Assembly: GCF_003473485.1 (NCBI RefSeq)
Contig: NC_053044.1
Coordinates: forward strand, 49,950,091-50,014,090
Source of the DNA: Medicago truncatula
Taxonomy: Eukaryota > Streptophyta > Magnoliopsida > Fabales > Fabaceae
Length of the DNA: 64,000 nucleotides
Direction of reading: 5' to 3'
The translations under genes and the position numbers were made by a program. Every line of letters begins with the position of its first letter. The stretch's first letter is position 1. The notes below the pieces were generated by a model, which saw only the letters and a list, made by a program, of their open reading frames with translations, ran no database searches and was not told the DNA's origin. Of the stretch, positions 12,899 to 23,900 are shown piece by piece.

Positions 12899-13258
12899 AT
12901 GAAATACACAAAAAGCGGATTTGGTGGAAAACATGGGTGGGTAGTGCTATTCGCAGGTTTCGTGTTTTGCCATTCGTAGTAAAAAGTATTTCCCATTTTA
13001 ATATGTAAATCTATGTGAGCTTTTTTACCTTTATTTTCATATATATTAATGTTTAAATTCACAGAAAAGTTTACGTTTGGTAGATATATCATTAGCAAAA
13101 TCAAAAGCTTTCCCTTTTGAGCTGGTATTTCTAATAATCTATTTATAGAAGCCATGAAGCCTGGATTGTAGATACAAATATAGTATGACATGGGTACAAT
13201 ATAACACGGCTACAAAGATTTTTTTGAAATTCAGGATACTATATAGCCTAGATATCTT

Positions 13259-13780
13259 AACAAAACTTTATAAAACAAAAAGCTTATACAGATGAGTATG
13301 CTTGTAAAGAAGGAGACATTGATCACTCCTATTTATAAAAATGTACTTGTGATTATTTGAAGAAAAAAAACAGAGAATATCTGCTATATATAAACCATAT
13401 GTATGGATATTAACAAAAGTACATTTAGTAGAACTGAGAAGATGTTTCAGGAAGTGCCCGGGGGAGTATCCATAAACAATGACTTGGTCCGATACAACAC
13501 ATGTACGTACATACCTTAACAAATTTTATAGAACAAACAATTCGTACAGATGTGAAATATTTGTAAAGGAACAGACATTGATCATTCGTTATTAATATAT
13601 AACTGTGATGATCACAATTTATAAGATACTTGTGATTATAACAAAAATAATAGAATTTCCGCTTATATCATACTATATTCTAAACCCTACGTTTGGATAT
13701 CAACAAAATCATATTTATAGAACTCAACAAGTTTTAAGAACTACTTAGGAAGCATCCTAAAACAAAGTTTCTAAGAAATA
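13259..13780 (+). repeat. Diverged tandem duplication, about 260 bp per unit
   Basis: The block starting at about 13259 is echoed from about 13518. Shared landmarks in order are ACATTGATCA, TACTTGTGATTAT, ATATCAACAAAA-type and AACTNANAAG, then GGAAGNNNCC. Many substitutions and small indels separate the copies, so it is older than the 52-bp duplication upstream. The two copies sit immediately before the Hsp110 relic. Confidence 0.6.
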
Positions 13781-14229
13781 TAAAACATGAGTATGGCGCT
13801 CGATACAGGTACAACACTGATACTTTTCCTTTTCTTTTTTGGAGTATCTAGGCTTCATAGTCTTTAAGCTATCATGCCTTCATGTTTGTAAAGATCTCCA
13901 AATTTTTTGTCTGATTTCTGTATTTATTGACATCAAGGATTCAAGGTAGAAAATTAACTTGAATGGATCTGGGGTCATAGCAAGACACCTCGCCCTATTT
14001 CTGAATTACGCATAGACTTCGTTACTATGTCGTCTGTGATTATTGCTTGTTCTGACATCAAAGAAAGCTAATGTTGTAAAACTAATTAGGCATAGGAATA
14101 AAATCCAGAATCAGCTATCTATGTGGTAGATTTAGCACCATTCTTTGTCCTTTTAATTTAGTATGCATTACCTGCACGCATAATATTGGTTGGTATATGC
14201 TTACACATTTGTTGACCACTTCTTTTCAG

Positions 14230-14670
14230 ATTGGTCCTTTACTTGGATCTCAAGGTAGTATGGCAAGAATTAAAGTTCGAGTTCAACTAAATTTGCACGG
14301 CATTTTCAGTATTGAATCAGATACAGTAAGTACGAAGTTTCATTTTTCCATTGTAGTATGAATTATGTGTTTTTCTGAGAGACCTTGTTATGCACAAACT
14401 TTGTGTGGCTTCTGTTGGTCTAGGATCATGAGGATGATCATATTTCAAATTTTTGTTTTCATAATCACCATAATGTACTTGGTTTTTTTAGTAAATAACA
14501 GCTTTGCTATCGTACAATTTTGCAGGCTGATTGTTCAAGTAAAGATAAAGCTAATAGATTTCTGAAGTGAATGACAATGGCAGATTTTTGAAGCCCAACA
14601 GGACAGAGCTGTGAAGCTAACAGGAGGAAAGAATAGTTTGGAGTCCTATGTCTATGAGACGAGGAATAAG
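14230..14670 (+). pseudogene. Relic of an Hsp110-type Hsp70 chaperone gene (HSP70-14/15-like), two exon pieces
   Basis: Exon piece 14230-14325 is bounded by AG and GTAAGT and reads IGPLLGSQGS then ARIKVRVQLNLHGIFSIESD, matching the substrate-binding domain of plant Hsp110-class proteins. A second piece opens after the AG at 14524-14525 (ADCSSKDKANRFLK), soon meets a stop, and further on has QQDRAVKLTGGKNSLESYVY then ETRNK, corresponding to the helical lid (ESYVYDMRNK in the family). The ATPase domain and most of the rest are absent nearby. It is a gene fragment, not a functional chaperone. Confidence 0.7.
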
Positions 14671-15939
14671 GTAAGGTGCAAAATCTAAATGAGATGCAAT
14701 CATGACTGGTTTCTGTGATTTGTGATACTTGTTCTATGCAGTCAGACACATAGTTAGATTGATTGTGTTTTTTCATTTTGTAACTTTTAAAAGCACTTTC
14801 GAAAAACTGTGTTTTAGATCAAGTATTGGCAATTTTGGTTTTTAAGTTTTAAAAACTAGAAATGAGAAAATGTTTTTTTAACACTTTCAGAAAATATATC
14901 AATCAAACAACTATTTTACTTTTCAAAAATAGTAATTAAAAAGACATGTATTTTTACTACAAATACTGTTACCCTTTGGATTCTCATTTTAAAGGGAAAA
15001 AAAATGCTAGATGCTCCTTTGAAAAGAACTCAAGCTATAACTTCATTGTTTCAGATCATCAATGAGAGCAATAAATTAGAACTTTGGCAAGAAGAGAAGG
15101 CGCAATAACAAGATTCTTTTCCTTAGAATATTGACCCGATATTATAGTCAAGTGATATTAAAAGCATGGCAGAGGATCTAAAACTGTATGATGTTTGCCC
15201 TTTCTGTTTTTCTTTATATTAATAGTTTATACTTGTAATTTTCTAGTTATATTCTTTGATTTGGTTAGTATATTGAAGGGGGTTGCTATACATCGTGAGA
15301 AAATCGGTCGGAAAATTCCACAAGGACGACGTGTCGCTATTTAGAGTTGTGCATAGACTACATGAGGCAATTTTAACTAGGACTTGGGTGGAAAACATGG
15401 AAACATGCCAATGGGAATGACTTTGGGATAATTTCCCTATAATGTTTTTGCTGAAACCAGCATTATCCTATATTTATCATTAAAACAGGATACGAAAAGT
15501 GCACTTCCCATAAATAGATCTATCAATCTCTAAAATATAGAAATTTAGAGGTTATCTCCCTAGTAAATCGAAACATTATAGTAGGGAATCTATTCTCTTT
15601 GGTTGCGAATCACTGACATACAACGTGTAATCATATCCTTGATTTCAAAAAAAAATATTTACCTGCATATCGGTGTCTAATTGTGCCCGCACCCATACTA
15701 CGTATCCGGGATTCATAGGGCACAAGTTTAAAAAATGGTGTTATTAAGAGCAGTCTTGCGCATACAAAATTAGCTATGTTTTGTTAACTCGGACGTTATG
15801 TGTCAGAGTGACATATTTGAGGATAAAAGGAGTATTAGTTAAACAAAATCAGATACTTTATAATCAGAGAACGACACAACAAAGCAACTCATTGCAATCT
15901 GGACAAACAATCAATTGATATTTAAAATTCTATTAAGCT
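14671..15939. other. Intergenic DNA, nothing recognised
   Basis: AT-rich sequence after the Hsp110 relic. I found no further Hsp110 exons and no other gene. Confidence 0.4.
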
Positions 15940-16180
15940 ATGTGTTAGCTTGTTCGTGTCTGCGATCAACTCAGTTGAGATAATTTTTAATGTGGACTTG
16001 GCGTTGAATGTTCATCCACAATCTTCCACCTATGTCGTCAATATTATTGGAGATTGTATTAGTTTTAACGTTTATTTTCGTAGTTTAATTTTTTTGCATG
16101 TTAGGCGTGAAGCCAACCAAGCTGCTCATTATTTAGCTAAATACGTTCTTCATAATTCAGATTGCATATAGATCGAAAGA
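15940..16180 (+). pseudogene. RNase H-like fragment of a plant LINE or LINE-derived domain
   Basis: The frame reads EIIFNVDLALNVHPQSSTYV and then LIFLHVRREANQAAHYLAKY. The HVRREANQAAHYLAKY block is typical of the RNase H domain (RVT_3 type) found at the C-terminus of plant LINEs and in solitary relatives. The N-terminal catalytic part is missing and the frame closes soon after LHNSDCI. I see no adjacent LINE reverse transcriptase. Confidence 0.6.
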
Positions 16181-18896
16181 GACTTTGCTTTGTATTTCTG
16201 CAGTCTTGACATTTGATTTAGTGTAGACTTTTATTAATAAAATTGTCTTTAATAAAAAAACATAAATAAAAAAAATGGTATAAACTAATTAACAGGTGCA
16301 AATGTTGAATTTAAGAGCATCACAATTTCGGTGGGTACTGACATTTGATGTGCGTGTATAATATATATTTGCACTAATTTTAAGTTCAAGCCTATGATGT
16401 TTTTGACGGTACAAGCAATTGGATAGTTTAATGGAACATCTATTGTTGACTCACATTTACATCTGAAGCAATTTACCGAAGTTGTAAGCAATTTCAAGAT
16501 TTATGATGTGGAGGGTGATGCCTTTTAAGCTAAGGTTATTCCCATAATCAGCAAGAGATAGAGGAATGATTTGGCTTAATTCTCTAAACATTTGGCAAGA
16601 ACTTGCTAAGAAGTTCTCGAAGGAAAATCATTATCAAGCAATTTACTTTTATTTTGAAAAAAAAAATAACTTTAAGAAGTTTCCGTCTGTTTGTTGGACA
16701 TTAAAAAAATATATATAATTTAAATAAATGAGTAAAGGATATTTTTGTTACCGACTCTGCACATCACTGTCATAAAAATCTCTAACTCAGAATTAAATAT
16801 AAAATAATTTTTGATTGTGTACTTCAATTATCAGTTTAGTCACCGACTTTAAATTTTATGTTAACTAATGAGATGACAAATATTTTAAACTGAATAGACA
16901 AATAACTTGACATATAAACTAAAGTGAAAGTAACCACAAATAACTATTTAATACTATCTCTCTTTTTCCTCCAAACACAAAATTGTGTTCTCTCTTCTCT
17001 TTGTATCCACAAGTTATCAAGTCCATGACAAGAATGATTTTCCAAACAAACCCATTATCCATTTCCTTTTAAAAAAATTAAGGTGAATCTGGTAACACTC
17101 TGTAGTATTGTTGGGTATGTATCCACCAGCATCTAATTGTTTAATGCCATGTCATATAGGCACTCGTATCCAACCAAACATTTAGGTACTTAAGAATTTA
17201 CAAAAAATTAAACATAAGTGTTTTTACTAAGTGCAAAAAAACCATTGAGAAGAGTGGAACTTTGGATCAACTCGACTGTAAAGAATTGAATCAGTTTGAA
17301 ATTTGACTTGAGTTCGTCGTACTGCCTTTCAATACCCAAATTTGTTCATGCTACTTTTACGTGGTAGCAGCTTAAACCTGAAATTGGATCAATAATGGTT
17401 CTCTATATATTTTCCATGTTTATATCATTTCATTTGATTGTCTTCCTACATTACATACTTGTATTTTGTAGTTTTGTTTTTGCTTGATGGCCATAAGCGG
17501 CTATGCTTTCATTTTCACCTCTATTGACGCATCACATGAAACTCTCTCCACCGTCACATAACTACACTACACCTCTATTAGAATTAGCCTTTTCTAAAAT
17601 CTATTTTTTTTTCAAAAACAAGGAGGTTAAAAGCCCGTCTATTACGGATTAAAATAAAAATGATTTTGACATAAAATAATAATTTAAAGATTTTATAAAA
17701 AATCAGAATTTATTCTGCGTTTGTTTACCGTAATAAAAAACACTTTTTTTAAACAAAAACTTTAGTTTTTTTTTTTTGACAAGAAAAAATTTAGTTTGTT
17801 CAGATACAACAATATAAAAGAGATTTTTTGATACAAAATTAGTTCAATATTTTAAACCATATTTTCTCTCTCCTCTAAAAAAATATCTATTTTTTGAGAA
17901 GCTGTTCTTAACAACTTCTCATTTGAAGCGGTTTTTAGATTGATTTTTTTAAAAAGTTGTAAGAAACAGATGCAACACTCTTAAAAGTGATTATTTTTTC
18001 TTAAAAAAGCTATAAAAAACGGACTCAAATTATTTTAAAATCAAAATAGATTTTTTTTTATAAAATATTTTTTCTAAAAATCTTAAACAAACACTTAAAT
18101 ATGACAAAAGTGATTATTTTTTAAACTAGAAACATAAATTTTTTCTTAAAAAAATCTTAAACAAACCAAATGGTCTAACAGTACCAAAATATTTTAAAAA
18201 ATAGCTAAGCAAATTTGACAAAGAGTATATATTTGTTTAAGAAAAATATTAGTAATTAGTTGTTAAATTAATATTTATTAATTCGTTTTGATTTGAACTC
18301 AGATTCAACTCCTTTATCCTTTAACTCAAATTATTTGAACTACCAACCCTAAATTTGAATAAGAATATGATTAATCATATTTTGTTGTCTTATAGGCAAA
18401 CAAGTCGAACTTCACATAACTTATTAAGTTCCATTAATTTGTTTAACGAATTTAATTTTTAACTTAACTTCGACTCACTTAGATTATTAATCAAGTTAAT
18501 TGAATTAATTTCAAATTATTTTTTTAAGGGAAAATGTGAACTTGTGTCCTTAAGACATATGTTAATGATTTCACTAATAAAAATATTGTATCGAAAATTG
18601 TGTTAATTTATTTCTCAAAAAATTTAATATTATTTTTTTTCAATTTAATACTTACCATTAATTTTATTTTATTTTTCAAAAAAAAAAAACATGACCCTTT
18701 TTTTAATTAATTGATTTGGTTTATTTCGAGCAAGTTTAGTTATTGGAACCATTATATCAAACTTAATCAACGAATAAAATTGAGGATCACATTAATTTTC
18801 AAGTTAATTCTCTCAAACAAAAAAATTAATTTTCAAGTTAAATTAAACCTTCCTTCAAAAAAAAAGTTAAATTAAACCTAATTATCGTAATGCCGA
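16181..18896. other. Intergenic DNA upstream of the HAC gene, AT-rich with repeats
   Basis: No supported gene. Blocks around 17690-18100 contain repeated GTTTGTTT/TTAAACAAAC words like the ends of short non-autonomous transposons, but I could not fix boundaries. The segment at about 18240-18350 is a member of a dispersed repeat, listed separately. Confidence 0.4.
18238..18350. repeat. Dispersed repeat, copy A (sister of 35645-35755)
   Basis: The order of words ATTAGTA, TAGTTGTTA, ATTAATATTTA, then GATTTGAACTCAG, CAACTCCTT and GAACTACCAACC matches the copy at 35645-35755. In antisense the GAGTTCAAATC word resembles a pol III box B, so it may be a tRNA-derived SINE on the minus strand. No target-site duplication was found. 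Confidence 0.45.
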
Positions 18897-18906
18897 ATAT
18901 ATAAAT
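18897..18906 (+). promoter_or_regulatory. Likely TATA box of the HAC gene
   Basis: TATATAAATA lies upstream of a purine-rich, leader-like stretch with no upstream coding frame. The position is sensible for transcription starting near 18930. Inference from sequence only. Confidence 0.45.
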
Positions 18907-19046
18907 ACTCCTTTGGCTGTACGAAGAGGAATAAAGAAGGACTAAAGGGACCACAAGTTCACGTAACCCTAGGAGAAGAAAACAACACAACTGCGTCAAC
19001 GAAAGAGACAGAGACAGAGACCAACGTCCACGTTGTATTGTATGTC

Positions 19047-19047
<1 letters not shown>

Positions 19048-19077
<30 letters not shown>
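19048..19077 (+). repeat. (TC)15 microsatellite in the HAC leader region
   Basis: Thirty bases of perfect TC repeat. CT-rich tracts are common in plant 5' leaders and core promoters; here it lies about 140 bp after the TATA box. Confidence 0.9.
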
Positions 19078-19080
<3 letters not shown>

Positions 19081-19096
19081 ATTATTCCCAATTCTT

Positions 19097-19111
19097 AAAC
19101 CCTAACCCTAA
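19097..19111 (+). promoter_or_regulatory. Telo-box motif (AAACCCTAACCCTAA)
   Basis: Contains the plant telo-box AAACCCTAA, known in 5' regions of housekeeping and translation genes. It lies just after the TC microsatellite, in the presumed leader of the HAC gene. Confidence 0.5.
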
Positions 19112-20940
19112 TTTTATCGATTCGAATTGGGGCTTTTGTTTTAAACTTCGTGATTAATCAATTCATCATTTTGCAATGTTGCTATGATTATGAATTGTTG
19201 ATAATAACTTTAATCTTTTCGTTAATTTCTGTTTTCATTCATTCGTATTTTTAATCTGAATTGACGAGCTTTTTATTTTTATTTTTGTTTCTTTCTTTCT
19301 TTGAATTAATGAATTTGAGCTTTTGAATCTTGATTTAAATTAATGATGATCTGATGAATTTAAATGGAATTAAAGTCAATGGTTCCAAGAATCTTTGAGA
19401 CTTTGTGAATTTTGCATGATCCTGTTTGTATCTGTTCTTTTAAAAAAAAAATTGGAAAAAGAGGAAAAAGAAAAAAGAAAGAATTAGAAAGAGGAAGATT
19501 GTGGAGTGTTGTTAAATAGCAGCTATAACAGTGCTAGAATTTGAATAAATTGATATTGTTCGGTGATACACTGTTTGGTACAAAATATTGTGAAATAGCG
19601 CTGCTATAATGTAAGTCGAATTTGAACAAATCGCTTTTATCCGCTATTCATAATTGACAACATAGTAGTGAGCTTAAATTGAAACATAGATAAGATGCGT
19701 AACTATAACTATTTAGTTGTTTATTGAACATTTTTACTATGGGGTCACTTTATTTGTTACCAATGTTGTCAATCACAGATATCGGAAAATAGCGGACTAA
19801 TAAAATTTGCTGGTGTGTGCGCTTTGTCCTAACTCGGCTACAATATAGTGGTATAGTGCCGCTATAGTTGTTATTTAAAAACACTGTTTGTTACTTTTTA
19901 ATGTTCAAAGATTTTCTTTTGATGTTTTGATCAAATTTTTAGCATTAATAAGCCGCGGTTTAAGTTGGCCAAGTCTTTTTTCTAAGTGAATTTGAATAGG
20001 GAGGGGCTCTGTTATTTTGTTTAGAGTAAATTATGTAACATCTGATAAGCTCATAGGATTGATAACAGTGTCTTACAGTGACACTTACACATTGATCTTG
20101 TTACGCTATTAAGGATTTCAGGAAACTATTTAGGATTTCAGGAAATACCACATTGTGCTTGTGACATTTGCTTCAAATACTAAATATTGTGGTGAGAAAA
20201 AAAGAGAAGTTAAAATATTGCATCCAGGTTGGGGAAGGTATTATTTGAAAGAAGTATGATAGTTAATAAGAAATGAGAAAAAATGAAAATGGAAAAACAA
20301 ATCCTTTTACAATTAAATGTTTGTATAAAAGTTATTGAATATTTTTGTACTACTATACACTGTCTGTAGGAAGGATCCATCTCCTCTGAAACAGACAATT
20401 CACTTGAAACAATTAAGGAAATAATCTCAACAATTGATCATGGGTGTTAAACTTAACATTTCTTATTTTGCCATCAGAAATAAGAGTTCAATGTAGAGGA
20501 ATTAAGGGAGGGGTTACTGAATTATTTTAAAGAAGTTAGAAAAATGTTTATTAGTGTCACCCTGTAGAGGTGTCAGGATGATTTTCTTTTCTAAATGCTA
20601 AATAAATTTTCGATATCTATTTAGTAGGAAAATGGTGGTCTATGGTTAATGAATATTTGATGCTTAAATGATGCATTTTAGATTAGTCTTCTTTGATTTT
20701 TTTTTTTCTCGAGTTCATCCTGAATCATGGACTTTTCTATTTAAACATCTGATCTTTGATCATCAATTTTTGTGTCTATTAGGTTGTGTTACCACTTTTA
20801 GATGATTTCTGATTGCAAGCTTATTTAAATTTATTATAATTATGTTTTCCTCTTTACGAGTTTATGGCACATCAAGAACATTGTTGGAATTTTCTCTAAC
20901 ATATAGTTGTTGATTATTTCTTGTGGCTTGATAAAGCAAG
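19112..20940 (+). other. Presumed 5' leader intron of the HAC gene
   Basis: No coding frame is supported here. The AG at 20939-20940 immediately precedes the exon with the start codon, so a non-coding first exon near 18930-19130 followed by a long leader intron is the simplest model. I could not place the donor. The interval around 19500-19880 repeats words such as AATAGCGC and GCTATAAT, suggesting an old AT-rich repeat. Confidence 0.45.
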
Positions 20941-20943
20941 AAG

Positions 20944-23900
20944 ATGTTTGCCAAGGGTTTTCATCATGGTGGGAGTACTTGGAGAGATATACCAAGAAAT
21001 TCTTCATCAGTTTTCTCGAACATTCCGCCAAAGAGATGTTTTGATGAATTAAGCAATCAAATAGGATTCTCCTCAGACTGGCGGTATCATCCTGAAATGG
21101 TATACAACCGTAATTGGATAAGAAGAAAAATGTAAGTGAAAGTTATTTAATTTTCAAAGAAATGTGGTTGCACTTACTTTAACATATGATTGCAATTGAA
21201 TTGAGACTACTAACTATAAATTTATTCAGTTTTGAAATCATTCAGAATGAGCAACTTGGGCCTGCGCTGGAAATATTGCTACTTACCAATGCTGCTTCAA
21301 AGGTTTGCTTCCTGACCTGTGTCTGAGCATTAAAGTACTTTTTTTTTTTTTTTTTTGCTTATAACATAAGCCAATAAGAAACCCACTTGGGTTGGCATAG
21401 TGGTATTGGCTTGGGATCTGGGAGTGTGCTCCTCCTCAAGGTTTCAGGTTTGATTCTCTCTGATGCCAATTTGAGGGGGTTAGTTTAGCTTCTTCAAAAA
21501 AAAAAAAAAAAGCCAATAAGAGTATTAAATGCAAGCTTTACCTTTATGTTGTTAATTAAGCACAATTGTTTTTCTACAAATTTGGCAGGAGGAATATATG
21601 AACCTGGAGACATTGAATCAGCGTGTGCAAGCTCTACTGGGTGTTCCTAAGTCCTATAATACTGGTTACTATGGTGTGCAAGAAGCGGGAATATCTCATC
21701 CTTCTATTGCTCATAACCTGCCTTGTTTTCCTGGTGATGGTTCATCTATCCCTCCAGTTGCTGATATGGATGTGCTTTCTAACTTACCTGTTTCTTATGG
21801 TGGATTCAATCTGGATGCCAACACCAGATCAACTAGCAACTATTTTTCTCAGCAACACTCAAATAATTGTATGTTGAAATTAGTTTGTGATTTCTCCTCA
21901 ATTTCGAATCTTTCTTTGTACAATATTGATTTTGTCTTTGCAGCTATATATATTATTGACTGTTTTTCCTCCTCTGCTTTTTGCAGTGGAGATGGATCTG
22001 ACAAAATACAAAGATTGTTTTCCTACTACAATGGGAAGATCCCTCCAATCTGAAGATTCAAGTTTTATGTTCTCTCAATCTGCCTCAGTGAATACTTCGG
22101 AAGATACAATGCAATATCAACCACAGAAGTTGGATTTTCAGAAGAATTCCACTGTAAGACATGTTGTTAATGATGTCCCTTCTGATAATACTGAATACAT
22201 ACTACGACCTGCCAAAATACCGAAAATGATGGATTCAGGTTTTGGTGTATCTTCGACTAACCATCCAAGTTTTGATCAATGGAATAATGGGATGGTTCAA
22301 CCTTATTCTTTTCAACCACATCCAGAAGTGCAGCAACATTCAGAATTTCCCCTCTCTTCTCTCCATTATGAGAGTAATGTGGAACAAATTACAAATCCAA
22401 TTTTTCATTTTGCGGGAGTTAAGGGGATAAACAACAATGTAATGGTTGATACATTTGGACAGCCCGGGCTTGAAAGCTATGATGTGATGGATAGCAACAA
22501 CTTAAAGAATATTGTCACGGGTATAAAGTCCAGGATGCAATATCTCGACATGGATCCTATTCCTACTAATGGAGAGGATATACAAGGCAGAACTGAATTT
22601 GACCACGGCATCAGATTAAATTCCAGTATGCCTACTCTCACCAAGGAGCCTATTCCTACTGCATTCTGGACAAATGCCAAAAAGAAAGCCGATGAGGTAA
22701 CATTTGATCAAGAGAAGCTAACAAAGTCCTCAGTTACAACTGTTAGTGGGAAAACGAACTACGTGATTTATGATTTGACTTCTGAGCCTAAAATGATTCC
22801 CTCGAAAGGCTTAGAAGCTGGTCGAATATCATATGAGCCAGATTCCCTAATCTATGGCATGATAGACTGCCGAAAATCAGTGGAAGTCGACCGTGTCCCA
22901 GAACTTATTACAATTGATGGTGATGATGATGAAGAGGACATACAAGGAAGAATTGGATTCAACCACGAGGGGACAGACGCTAAAGAGAAAGTGAGTGAAC
23001 CAAAAGTTGATCAAGAGAAGAAAGATCTTGAAAGCCATGTCGTGATAGACAGTTGCAAATCAATGGAAATTGACATTGGGTCGAATTCGAATATACCTGC
23101 TCTCATAAGCAAGGTTGCTATTCCTATTGATGTAGATGACAAACAAAATAAAATTGGATTCAACCAAGAGGGGACAGATGCTAAAGAGAAAGTCAGTGAA
23201 CCAACACCTGATCAAGAGAAGCAAACAAAATTGTCAAACACAATTGTTGATGCTGTTTCCTTGATTGATTTGTTCACACGTGATCAAATTACAGAACATA
23301 TTAATAGTCTCAGAAAGGAATCTGTTCTGGTTAGTACATCACCTTCCAGCGTTTTCAATTACCGTGATCTGTTTAGGTATTACTGTTATGAGTTATGTCA
23401 TGAACCAACTATCCCAGAGAGTTAAGCTTTTTGGTTAAAGCTCATGAATGGTTCTTCTTTTAATCTTTGGATGTTCTGTTATCGTGATACTTTGAATTTC
23501 AATTTCTGCATTTTTTTTAAAAATTATTTTTAGTTTGTGATTTTTATTAAAATTACATTTTTATTTTAGCAATTTACGTATATGCATAATTCTATTTTAA
23601 CAATTATTTTAACATAGATTACTTCTGAGGAGGAAGCAGGGACTGAAGCAAACACATGCCAATTATGTGAAAGGAAAAAGCTTTACTTTGCACCAGTACC
23701 AATTGTTTGTTCATGTTGTGGCATACGCGTCAAGAGAATATATTTCTGTAGAAAAGAAGAATTGGATGTACAGGGTTGCATTTGCTCCATGTGTTACAAG
23801 ACTTCTAAAGGTGGGAAAATCACATTCAATGGGACATCTATTTCTAAGAAAAATCTCGAAAAAAGGACTAACGATGAAGTACTTGAAGAACCGGTAAGTT

